12,703 nucleotides of DNA from Gammaproteobacteria bacterium (GTDB lineage Bacteria; Pseudomonadota; Gammaproteobacteria; Steroidobacterales; GCA-2729495), in assembly GCA_023383735.1 (NCBI GenBank), contig JAHDYN010000018.1, forward strand, positions 1 to 12,703, read 5' to 3'. Shown here piece by piece: positions 1 to 6,587 of the stretch (position 1 is the first letter of the stretch; each line of letters starts with the position of its first letter). Both the position numbers and the translations under genes were made by a program. The notes below the pieces were generated by a model. That model ran no database searches. It was given only the letters and a program-made list of their open reading frames with translations, and was not told the DNA's origin.

Positions 1-55
1 CAGTCCAAGGTTCTGTCCGCACCCCCGGTGGGTCAGTTTTGGGTGCAAATCAACA
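1..55. mobile_element. Probable terminus of an IS21-family insertion sequence (partial)
   Basis: Read on the minus strand from base 55, the sequence begins TGTTGATTTGCACCC and continues into AACTGACCCACC. IS21-family elements typically have ends starting with TG and a GATTTGC-like block, so this stretch resembles the last bases of such an element, with the boundary at about base 55. No transposase frame can be recognised in the few bases available. The call rests on recalled family termini rather than a comparison, so it is tentative; it could also be ordinary intergenic sequence. Confidence 0.3.
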
Positions 56-307
56 CTCTCTCACTCAAGCGCACTCAGCCGCTGATTCTCGACTGGCTCG
101 ACGATGTGAGTGTGGTTATGCAATTTCTGTGCGAGTAAGCAATTTGGATCGCGTGCTCTATTTGCCGTGGAAGGGACGATAGCCCCCGGCGACTGTGTGG
201 CCTTTGTGTGGTTCAGTCCCACTCCGTCATGCGCAGTCGTGCAGTTGTCAACGAACGTCCGCGCTCGAACGCTTATTAAAACAATGGGTTAAAATTGAAA
301 AGTCGCC
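56..307. other. Intergenic stretch without a recognisable gene
   Basis: Short open frames exist on both strands, but none has a ribosome binding site, a recognisable domain or convincing composition. The last 40 bases are clearly AT-rich compared with the rest of the window. In the integrated-element reading this is the distal edge of an element that ends at the tRNA fragment beginning at 308. Confidence 0.4.
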
Positions 308-352
308 CTCATAATGCTGAGGTCGGTAGTTCAACTCTACCCATCACCACCA
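308..352 (+). other. 3' fragment of tRNA-Met(CAT), attachment-site-like
   Basis: The segment holds a tRNA anticodon loop CTCATAA (CAT anticodon at 310-312), the 3' half of the anticodon stem, a variable loop, a perfect T arm (GGTAG, loop TTCAACT, CTACC at 325-341), the 3' acceptor strand CATCACC (342-348), a discriminator A and CCA (350-352). The 5' half is missing: the bases before 308 do not pair with the anticodon stem, and no GGTGATG acceptor strand is found upstream. The homology starting in the anticodon loop and running to CCA is typical of a tRNA attachment-site core left at the distal end of an integrated element. The intact tRNA would then lie to the left, outside the window. As it stands it cannot make a tRNA. 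Confidence 0.65.
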
Positions 353-453
353 TCTAATCAATCACTTACGCAGTGTCTGTTCTCGACCCGATGTCCGTAA
401 GTGCACGGCAAGTGCAAGTGCTCCGCAACCTGCAACCTCCAACGTGGACCATC

Positions 454-478
454 GCTGGTAGCGAAACCCGCTACCAGC
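454..478 (-). terminator. Hairpin after the TonB-dependent receptor gene
   Basis: A perfect 9-bp stem, GCTGGTAGC (454-462) with GCTACCAGC (470-478), surrounds a 7-base loop. It begins 16 bases past the receptor stop codon in the direction of transcription. No U-rich tract follows on the minus strand, so it may be a Rho-dependent or 3'-protecting hairpin rather than a classical intrinsic terminator. Further left, CACTTACG (363-370) and CGTAAGTG (396-403) form a second, looser inverted repeat of unknown role. Confidence 0.35.
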
Positions 479-494
479 TCGCTGTATCCGGGTG

Positions 495-3311
495 CTAGAA
501 GCGGTATGCGCCGCGTATACCCACCACGCGCGGATTGGGCATGCTCACAACCACACCATCGGTCGGTGCAGGCGGAAACTGGCCTTGCCGCAGGGTATTC
601 ACCTGTGAACCGAAATCCGCTCCGGACTTGATGGTGTCGTCATCCAGAAGATTGTCGACAAACAGGGTGACATCCCACTTGCCTTCCCGCAGTCCGGCAC
701 GCAGGTTGAAAAGCCAGTAGCTGTCGAGTTCCTTGACGTTGAACTCGTCCATATAGCGCTGGTCGGTGAAGACCGCTGTCGTTTCTGCATACCAGCTCAT
801 GTTGCCGACTCCGAGCGGGGCTTCATAGTGCGCATTGCCGACGAAGGAATGCTCGGGGATATCCTCGACCTCGTTGCCGGTGAGGCTCACCAGACATTCG
901 TCCGTGAGGCCGTCATTGGCGGTGGGAGCGCCCGGGTTGGGGTCGATGTCGATCAGGGCCAGGCAACCACCGCCACCTGCGGCGAGACTGCGTGCAACGT
1001 TGTTTGTGGAGGAGGTACGGAACGCAAAGTCGGTGTATTCCGCATCGAGCCAGGCGTATGAGGCTGACAGCGAAAGGTTTTCCGTGACCTGGAACGCCGC
1101 CTGCAATTCGATGCCCCAGATCTCGGCTTCGCCGGCGTTCTGAATTGCACCGACGTCAGTCTGGATCACCGGATCAAACCGGGATACACCAACCTGCTTG
1201 TCCGTGTAGTCCTGGAAGAATGCCGCGCCATTCAGTACCAGCCGGCCATCAAGCAAGGTGCTCTTGGAGCCGATCTCGTAGGCGATCAGCTTTTCGCTCT
1301 GGAAGGTACTGGCTTCCGGATTGAAGAACGAGCCTGCCGCAATCGTGCTGATGCCACCTGGTTTCACACCCTTCGATATCGACGCGTAGAACAGCTGCGT
1401 ATCGCCTGGTGTCCACTCGAGAGTTGCCTTCGGCACGAAGAACTCGTCGTCGAAATCTGCCGAGCCGTTCTGGAAAACAGCCTTGGTGTAGGTGCCGTTC
1501 GCCAGCGTGCCTGACCCGTTTGCTATCCCCACTGAGGAGGCGCCACGAAAGGCCGAATTGCAGTATTCCTGGCCGCCGATCACCTGGGTTGCCAGGCCGG
1601 TCAGCGCCTCGGTGGCATCAACATCGCAATGCGGACCGTAAACGGTGAGATCCTCATTCACCCATCGGCCCTCAACGCTGAGTTTCCATGCGGCGGCAAT
1701 TTCCCAGTCGATCAGCGCATACAGGGAGTAGCTGTCGGTATCACGACCCACGAATGATTTTGCCGCCGCATAGACGCTGGCGACATTGGCGTTGCCGGGC
1801 GGCAGACTCTGGACTGGCGGAGCACCCCCGGGAATGTTGGGAGGAAAGACCGGTGTCAGGCGGAAGGCGGCCGGTGAAATGGTGCTGCCGTCCTCATCCT
1901 GATCCACGCGTTCCCGCCAATAGAGGGCGCCTACGGTGAAGTTGACCGGCCCGTCGAACTGGCTCGCCAGGCGGAACTCCTGGCTGAACATGTCCGTCTC
2001 GTTGCCGAAGGAAATCTCCTGCACGACCGGAGAACAGTTTGCGAAACCGCAGTCTGCCAGTGTAAAGCTGTAGGTGCCGTCCAGCGACGAGTAACTGCCA
2101 GCCGGCAGAGCATCCCACTGCCCGTCGAAGAACTGGTCGGTCTCTATATGCGCCAGGCCGGTGTAGGAACTGAACTCGTATTCACCCATGGCGGCGACGA
2201 CCGAGAAGGTGGCCGTCGTCATGTCGATATCGGTGCCAGGGTAATCGCCACCGGTACGCGGATTATTGCTGATGACAACAGCCAGATCGTCTGCGTCGGG
2301 CATCTTGCCGGCGGTTATGGTCTTGGGTGCCCCAAGGCAGGTGCCGAGCGATCCATCAGCGTTTTGCGTCGCCGGCCCGCACACGGGGTAAGAGGCGTTC
2401 AGAATGCGGCCGAGCGTATTGGTGTAGTAGAGGGAGTCTGTCTCACCGTTCTGAACGGCCAGTGATTGATCGATGTCAACCGCGAGATTGTTTGCGACGC
2501 GTGCCTGCGAACGCGGATCCAGCTCATCATGCGAGTAGGCGATTCGTCCATTGACGGTGACATTGCTGCTCGCCTGCCAGAGACCGGAAATCGCCGCGCC
2601 GTAACCATCGGTACCGCCAAGCTCCCCGCCGGTTATGGTGTTGTCGTAAAAGCCGTCTTCGTCGTAGACGAGACCATTGACCCGCAGGCCGAAGGTGTCG
2701 GTGACGGGCGTGCCGTAGGCACCTGACAATCGCGTGCCGAGGGCGTCGCGGCCATCTGAACTGAGTTCGTAAGCAATGCTGGCTTCGGTTTCGTCAAGGC
2801 GGGGCCGTTTGGTGATGTACTGGATCGCGCCGGCAAAAGCACTGCGACCATACATGGCACTCTGCGGGCCCTTGACGATTTCCACGCGCTCCACATCCAG
2901 CAGCTGCTGATTGACCATCACGCCGCCGCCGGCAGTTGAAACCGCCTCGCCGGTGAAGTCCACGCCATCGACAAGGAATGCAACGTTGGAGCGGCCGCGT
3001 GTGGGCGAAAGACCGCGAATCGTGATGCGCGTGTCCTGTGCGCCAAAGCCTTCGTCGAACTCGAGTCCAGCGGTGTTCGTCACCACATCCTGCACATCAT
3101 TGATACCGATGCGCTCGATGTCCGCAGCACCGATGGTGCTTACGGAAATCGGCACCTCCTGCAGGTTTTCATCCTTGCGCCGCACCGAGACGATGATTTC
3201 TTCTGGTTGCCGCTGCGCATAGCCGGTTGTCGCGACAACAGTCACCAGTGGTGCGACAAATATAAATGCCCATGCGGACAGCAGGGCTTGAGGCTTGAAC
3301 GAGTTACTCAT
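495..3311 (-). CDS. TonB-dependent outer-membrane receptor
   Basis: The 938-residue product should form a plugged 22-strand outer-membrane barrel that takes up a scarce substrate with energy from TonB-ExbBD. Residues 1-33 are a signal peptide (basic start, hydrophobic core, cleavage near GYA-Q). A TonB-box-like EEIIVSV follows at about 37-43, then a plug domain at about 48-165 with the family motifs IRG, FLVDGV, VERVEIVKGPQSAMYGR and GAIQYIT. The rest is a barrel ending in the usual terminal aromatic residue (AYRF). The frame stays open 82 codons further upstream, but the ATG at 3311 is preceded by a strong GGGGGGAAG ribosome binding site and gives a proper signal peptide. All eight cysteines of the mature protein form four close pairs in loop-like stretches. 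The substrate cannot be inferred; no siderophore, B12 or glycan genes are adjacent. The gene lies alone between two tRNA-end repeats. Confidence 0.93.
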   Translation of the reverse strand: MSNSFKPQALLSAWAFIFVAPLVTVVATTGYAQRQPEEIIVSVRRKDENLQEVPISVSTIGAADIERIGINDVQDVVTNTAGLEFDEGFGAQDTRITIRGLSPTRGRSNVAFLVDGVDFTGEAVSTAGGGVMVNQQLLDVERVEIVKGPQSAMYGRSAFAGAIQYITKRPRLDETEASIAYELSSDGRDALGTRLSGAYGTPVTDTFGLRVNGLVYDEDGFYDNTITGGELGGTDGYGAAISGLWQASSNVTVNGRIAYSHDELDPRSQARVANNLAVDIDQSLAVQNGETDSLYYTNTLGRILNASYPVCGPATQNADGSLGTCLGAPKTITAGKMPDADDLAVVISNNPRTGGDYPGTDIDMTTATFSVVAAMGEYEFSSYTGLAHIETDQFFDGQWDALPAGSYSSLDGTYSFTLADCGFANCSPVVQEISFGNETDMFSQEFRLASQFDGPVNFTVGALYWRERVDQDEDGSTISPAAFRLTPVFPPNIPGGAPPVQSLPPGNANVASVYAAAKSFVGRDTDSYSLYALIDWEIAAAWKLSVEGRWVNEDLTVYGPHCDVDATEALTGLATQVIGGQEYCNSAFRGASSVGIANGSGTLANGTYTKAVFQNGSADFDDEFFVPKATLEWTPGDTQLFYASISKGVKPGGISTIAAGSFFNPEASTFQSEKLIAYEIGSKSTLLDGRLVLNGAAFFQDYTDKQVGVSRFDPVIQTDVGAIQNAGEAEIWGIELQAAFQVTENLSLSASYAWLDAEYTDFAFRTSSTNNVARSLAAGGGGCLALIDIDPNPGAPTANDGLTDECLVSLTGNEVEDIPEHSFVGNAHYEAPLGVGNMSWYAETTAVFTDQRYMDEFNVKELDSYWLFNLRAGLREGKWDVTLFVDNLLDDDTIKSGADFGSQVNTLRQGQFPPAPTDGVVVSMPNPRVVGIRGAYRF

Positions 3312-3627
3312 GAACTTCCCCCCGGAAAAGATCTTGGTGCTCGATGAACGGCTCTCAGGTCGTTCGTCCCCACACTGCGCCCGGGCTGCGTCAGGGATCA
3401 ATAGCAGGTGGCCTGCGAATGACCACCAGGTGGATGAGCCGCATTGCCGTGTGCCTGCACCAGCAGGTGGAGCCGTCAGTTGGTCATGGCAAAGAGGATG
3501 GTGCCTTTGGCACTGCAGTGCTAGGGTTCGACGCTGAACTCGACCCATCGCCACCATTCATCGTCTGCCACCAACCGGGATAGCCGGTTCGACAGCAGCC
3601 TCAAGTAGCATGACCGGATCTTTCTCA
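3312..3627. other. Palindrome-rich intergenic region
   Basis: This gap between two divergent genes contains several small perfect palindromes: CCACCAGGTGG (3423-3433), CCTGC-ACCA-GCAGG (3454-3467), GTGCC-TTT-GGCAC (3501-3513), GCACTGCAGTGC (3510-3521) and AACCGG-GATAG-CCGGTT (3573-3589). No convincing sigma-70 promoter for the receptor gene is visible. The minus-strand frame is open through much of it but has no protein-like features. Confidence 0.4.
3537..3557 (+). repeat. Degenerate second copy of the tRNA-Met 3' end
   Basis: These 21 bases match positions 333-353 (T-loop to just past CCA of the tRNA fragment) at 19 positions, in the same orientation; the two differences are T to G and A to G. 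The 75 bases ending at CCA (3556) begin GGTCATG (3482-3488), which could pair with the acceptor strand CATCGCC (3546-3552) with one mismatch. The D and anticodon arms are not recognisable, so this is not a functional tRNA. The pair of direct repeats brackets the receptor gene. Confidence 0.45.
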
Positions 3628-3867
3628 ATGGTGACTACAACTCTCCCGGACCGCCTGAGCACCAACCCCAGGAGTCCTCACCATGATGCTGAGCTTTTGG
3701 AGCGCGGCGTCGGCATCCGGTTCAATGGCAAGGAGCGCCACGACGTGGAGGAATACTGCGTCAGTGAAGGCTGGATCCGGGTTGCCATGGGCAAGGCACT
3801 GGACCGTCGCGGCCAGCCACTGACAATGAAGCTCAACGGTACCGTCGAACCCTACATCCTGCCGTAG
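3628..3867 (+). CDS. DUF3297 family small protein
   Basis: This 79-residue protein matches the pattern of a widespread but uncharacterised proteobacterial family (DUF3297): it begins LPDRLSTNPRSPHH and continues GIRFNGKER, VEEYCVSEGWIRV and, near the end, LTMKLNGTVEPY. The function is unknown. The ATG at 3628 was chosen because family members start a few residues before LPDRLS; an in-frame ATG at 3610 would add six residues. Neither start has a clear ribosome binding site. The protein has no signal peptide or membrane segment, so it should be cytosolic. It lies just right of the degenerate tRNA end, so it may be the first gene of the undisturbed chromosome there. The AT-rich repeat cluster starts four bases after its stop codon. 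Confidence 0.85.
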   Translation: MVTTTLPDRLSTNPRSPHHDAELLERGVGIRFNGKERHDVEEYCVSEGWIRVAMGKALDRRGQPLTMKLNGTVEPYILP

Positions 3868-3870
3868 TAT

Positions 3871-3958
3871 AAAAGGTAAAAAAGGTGTCTAAAAAGGTGT
3901 CAGATTTATTTTTCAGCGGTTTCAAGAAATCCTGAGAAAATAAATCTGGCACCTTTTT
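3871..3958. repeat. Inverted pair of a 22-base AT-rich repeat, forming a long hairpin
   Basis: The left copy (3891-3912) begins AAAAAGGTGTCAGATT and ends in TTTATTTT. The right copy (3937-3958) is its reverse complement with one change, which keeps a G-U pair in RNA. The bases between can extend the stem (TTTCAG with CTGAGAAA; GGTTTC with GAAATCC), giving one imperfect 68-base hairpin. Just before it, 3878-3889 repeats the start of the motif (AAAAAAGGTGTC) and 3871-3877 is a still shorter piece, as if the end had been partly duplicated. The hairpin ends one base before the GGGGG of the next gene's ribosome binding site. The arrangement resembles paired REP/REPIN or MITE-like elements, but the usual GTAG-type REP signature is absent, so the class is open. 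Confidence 0.75.
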
Positions 3959-3969
3959 GGGGGAAGTTC

Positions 3970-5085
3970 ATGACGCGGTTCAGACTGAAGGCAATCATTC
4001 CCGGCGCCGTCATCGGTTGCATTGTCAGCCTGTCGGCATGGGCTGCTCCGGAGATGCCGCTGCTGGTACGGCCGGACGGCAGCTATCCGGTCGCGCCGCT
4101 GGAGAAGCCGGTGATCGTCATCAAGGTGGTGCAGCATGCCCCGGTGAACCTGCAAAAAGCGCCTTCGGTCAAGGAGGGGCTTGCCACCAACGTGGAGCGG
4201 ATGGCGCACTGGATCAATCAGGCCTGCACGAAGGGAAAAAAGCCCGACATCATCCTGTTCAACGAGTTTCCGCTCACCGGCTATTCCGCAGGCTCCCGCG
4301 CGGAGAAACTACAGTTCACCATCCAGGTGCCGGGTCCGGAGACCATGCGTATCGGCGAGCTTGCGAAGGCCTGCGATACCTATGTCGTCTTCGGCAGCTA
4401 CGCGACGGATCCGGACTGGCCGGGTCATATCCTCAGCCTCAATCCGGTCATCGGTCGTGACGGCAAACTCAGGAAGGCCTACTGGAAGTCGCGCAACATC
4501 CTGCGCCTGAATCCCGGTGAGGAGATTCCGACCACGACGGTCGAAGCTGTGCGCGACAGGTTTCGTGCGAAGTACGGCATCGAGGAGGAATTTCCCGTCC
4601 TGCAGACCGAGTTCGGCAATCTGGTGGTCAGTACGGTGCAGCTGGATCCGTTCGTGTTTGCGGCCTATTCGATGCGCGGGGCGGAAATCATCCTGCGCAC
4701 GGCAACCCTGTTCTCGAAGACGGATGTGCAGGCCATCGCGCTATACAACAACGTCTATTCGGCCATGTCCAATATCACGTTCCCGCCCGAGTCGGGTGTG
4801 CCGGCAAGTTTCGGTGGCGGCTCGCTGATCGTCGCCCCCATGGGCAAGGTGCTGGCAGAGGACCCCAGCAACAACGAAGGCATCATCGAGGCGGAAATCC
4901 CGATCGCCGAATTCCGCAAGGGGCGGACGATACCGCGGTATCCGCTGGAGATCGTCAAGCCCGTATTCGACCAATACCGGCAGGAAGTGCCGCTGAACCA
5001 CCTGGATCTCCCGGCAGACAAGCTGCCGCAGACCAACCAGGACATGAAGAAGCTGATCGATGACGCCAGTCGCTGGTTGAACTGA
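3970..5085 (+). CDS. Exported nitrilase-superfamily protein, probable loss of catalytic Cys
   Basis: The 371-residue protein has a carbon-nitrogen hydrolase fold; active members hydrolyse nitriles or amides with a Glu-Lys-Cys triad. The Glu is visible in FNEFPLTGY (E99) and the Lys in KAYWKSRN (K173). The third motif, normally ICxD-like before FPE...RGAE, reads LVVSTVQLDPF...MRGAEIILR at 218-243, so a serine (about S221) stands where the Cys should be. The only cysteines are C17, C86 and C135. Residues 1-25 look like a signal peptide (hydrophobic core, AWA-A cleavage), so the protein is probably periplasmic. The start has a strong GGGGGAAG site seven bases before ATG. It precedes the dehydrogenase by 28 bases and may be cotranscribed with it. 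It may be a binding protein, a Ser-dependent variant or a dead enzyme. The stop codon overlaps the repeat at 5082-5106. Confidence 0.85.
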   Translation: MTRFRLKAIIPGAVIGCIVSLSAWAAPEMPLLVRPDGSYPVAPLEKPVIVIKVVQHAPVNLQKAPSVKEGLATNVERMAHWINQACTKGKKPDIILFNEFPLTGYSAGSRAEKLQFTIQVPGPETMRIGELAKACDTYVVFGSYATDPDWPGHILSLNPVIGRDGKLRKAYWKSRNILRLNPGEEIPTTTVEAVRDRFRAKYGIEEEFPVLQTEFGNLVVSTVQLDPFVFAAYSMRGAEIILRTATLFSKTDVQAIALYNNVYSAMSNITFPPESGVPASFGGGSLIVAPMGKVLAEDPSNNEGIIEAEIPIAEFRKGRTIPRYPLEIVKPVFDQYRQEVPLNHLDLPADKLPQTNQDMKKLIDDASRWLN

Positions 5086-5106
5086 AAATAAATCTGACAC
5101 CTTTTT
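5082..5106 (-). repeat. Third copy of the AT-rich repeat, inverted
   Basis: Positions 5085-5106 are the exact reverse complement of 3891-3912, and the match continues one or two bases out of register into CTG (5082-5084), the same CAG end seen in the other two copies. The TGA stop of the nitrilase-like gene (5083-5085) lies inside this copy. The repeat ends seven bases before the dehydrogenase start codon and takes up most of the 28-base gap. Confidence 0.75.
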
Positions 5107-5113
5107 CGTTTCT

Positions 5114-5935
5114 ATGCAAACCGGCATCAAGAACAAGCTTGCGCTCGTCACGGCCTCCACCCAGGGCATCGGTTTCGCCACGGCAAAAATGCTCGCCGAA
5201 GAAGGTGCCGCGGTCCGGGTGCATGGGCGGGGTGGCGAGAGCCTCGACCATGCGCTGGAGCGTATCCGGCAGGCGGTTCCGGGTGCGAAGGTGCAGGGCG
5301 TGGCTGCAGATCTGGCTGCTGATGACGGCGTGGCGCAATTGCTGAAGCAATTGCCAGCGGTGGATATCCTCGTCAATGGCTATGCGGATACCGGTGCGAA
5401 GATGCTGGCGGATGTGCGCGCCGCCGACTGGGACTCCATCCTGCACAACAATCTCGCGACCACCTCGGCCATCAGCACGCATTATCTGACGGGGATGCTG
5501 CAGAAAGGCTGGGGCCGGATGGTGTTTGTCTCCAGCGATCTCGCGCTGCGGCCCCTGCCGTACATGGTGCCGTATTCCGCGGCCAAGCTGGCCCAGCTGA
5601 CGCTCGCGCGCGGACTGGCCGAGATGACCGCCGGCAGCGAGGTCCGGGTGAATGCGGTGATGCCGGGTTTTACCCTGACCGAGCGCACCGAAAGCATCCT
5701 GCGCAGCACGGCAGATCGCCACGGCATTCCCTTCGACCGCTTCATGCACGACTATTTCAACGATCCAGCCTGCAGCTACGTTGCCGAGGTCGGTCACGCC
5801 ACGTCGCTGATCAAGCGACTGCTGCGGCCTGAAGAAGTGGCCAGCATGATCGTATATCTGTGCAGCGAACTCAGTTCCGGGACCAATGGCGCGACCCTGC
5901 GCTGTGACGGCGGCGCCACGCTGACGGCCTTGTAG
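5114..5935 (+). CDS. SDR family oxidoreductase
   Basis: This 273-residue classical short-chain dehydrogenase/reductase interconverts a hydroxyl and a keto group using NAD(P). The cofactor motif is TASTQGIG at 13-20, a variant of TGxxxGIG with Ala for the first Gly. DLAADD follows at 66-71, and VNGYA (87-91) stands in for NNAG. The catalytic residues are N113, S141 (VFVSSD) and Y154 with K158 (YSAAK). VMPGF is the usual PG motif after the active site, and the protein ends with the ELSSGTNGATLRCDGGATL segment common to this family. Length is slightly above the usual 250. The substrate is not evident; fatty-acyl-ACP reductases and catabolic dehydrogenases share this pattern. The ATG has no Shine-Dalgarno sequence, and the repeat ends seven bases before it, so translation may depend on coupling or on the repeat. 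Confidence 0.92.
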   Translation: MQTGIKNKLALVTASTQGIGFATAKMLAEEGAAVRVHGRGGESLDHALERIRQAVPGAKVQGVAADLAADDGVAQLLKQLPAVDILVNGYADTGAKMLADVRAADWDSILHNNLATTSAISTHYLTGMLQKGWGRMVFVSSDLALRPLPYMVPYSAAKLAQLTLARGLAEMTAGSEVRVNAVMPGFTLTERTESILRSTADRHGIPFDRFMHDYFNDPACSYVAEVGHATSLIKRLLRPEEVASMIVYLCSELSSGTNGATLRCDGGATLTAL

Positions 5936-6026
5936 CCATACGGCACCGGCAGCTGGTGGAGCAGTTGAGGGCCGGTTGCCTTGCCGGCTATGCTGATCGC
6001 TGATTCCCCCTGCAGCGAGGCGTGCC

Positions 6027-6587
6027 ATGGCCAGAGTCGCCATCATCCGGCCTGAACAGGTCGAAGATCCCGTGATCCGCGAGATTTTCAGCTGGGTTAC
6101 CCGTGTTGAAGGTGCGGTACCCAACCACTTCTATGTCGAGATGAACTTCCCCGAGTTTCTCAAGGCCAAGCTCGGCGCAACGCGCGTGCTCTGGGAGAAG
6201 GGCGAGCTTGGCCTTGCCGAGATCCAGCACATCGGCATCCTGGTCTCGAAGGCAAATGGTTGCCCGTACTGCACGGCTGCGTTCTGCACCATCCTGAACT
6301 ACGGACTGGGTACCGGGGAGGACTACGTGCAGCAGCTTGTGAGTGATGGTGTCAAGGTCGTGGATGACAAACGGTTGCGCACCCTGCTCGACTTTGCGCT
6401 GAAGGTAAACGCGGACGCAAAGAGCATTACCGATGCCGATGTCGACGGGCTGCGGGCCTGCGGGCTGACCGACAAGGGCGTGGTGCAGCTGGTGCACCTG
6501 GTTGGCGACTTCGCGTCCTACAACCGTCTCAATCTTGCACTCGATACCGACTACGATTACCGGGACATATGGCTCACGCAGCCGTGA
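6027..6587 (+). CDS. Carboxymuconolactone decarboxylase/AhpD-like family protein
   Basis: The 186-residue all-helical protein resembles peroxidase-related members of the carboxymuconolactone decarboxylase/AhpD superfamily. The core helix reads LAEIQHIGILVSKANGCPYCTAAFC, with E65, C79 and C82 in the expected CxxC arrangement. The His that normally follows four residues later is Phe (F86), and an extra Cys (C87) is next to it. AhpD-type members reduce peroxides through the CxxC pair, but loss of the proton-relay His makes a classical peroxidase reaction doubtful. A GAGG lies eight bases before the ATG. The gene follows the dehydrogenase in the same direction after 91 bases, which include a GC hairpin (5971-5988), and may belong to the same transcription unit. 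Its last 14 bases overlap the end of the convergent hydrolase gene. Confidence 0.87.
   Translation: MARVAIIRPEQVEDPVIREIFSWVTRVEGAVPNHFYVEMNFPEFLKAKLGATRVLWEKGELGLAEIQHIGILVSKANGCPYCTAAFCTILNYGLGTGEDYVQQLVSDGVKVVDDKRLRTLLDFALKVNADAKSITDADVDGLRACGLTDKGVVQLVHLVGDFASYNRLNLALDTDYDYRDIWLTQP

Noticed and set aside
1..138. A frame open from the left edge to a TAA at 136-138, possibly the end of a gene
   Set aside because: The translated tail has no recognisable motif, and the first part overlaps the IS-like end.
3482..3556. A complete tRNA gene ending at the second CCA
   Set aside because: The acceptor stem could form with one mismatch, but the D, anticodon and T arms do not fold, so only the 3' end similarity is kept.
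3312..3557. An 82-codon N-terminal extension of the receptor
   Set aside because: It would bury the signal peptide; the strong ribosome binding site is directly before the ATG at 3311.
3891..3958. Classical rho-independent terminator of the DUF3297 gene
   Set aside because: The stem does end in TTTTT (3954-3958) and may terminate in part, but the third copy at the other end of the nitrilase-like gene and the near-identical 22-base units show that it is a repeat family first.
4955..6124. A 389-codon minus-strand frame across the SDR gene
   Set aside because: It covers a well-supported SDR gene and has no recognisable motif or binding site.
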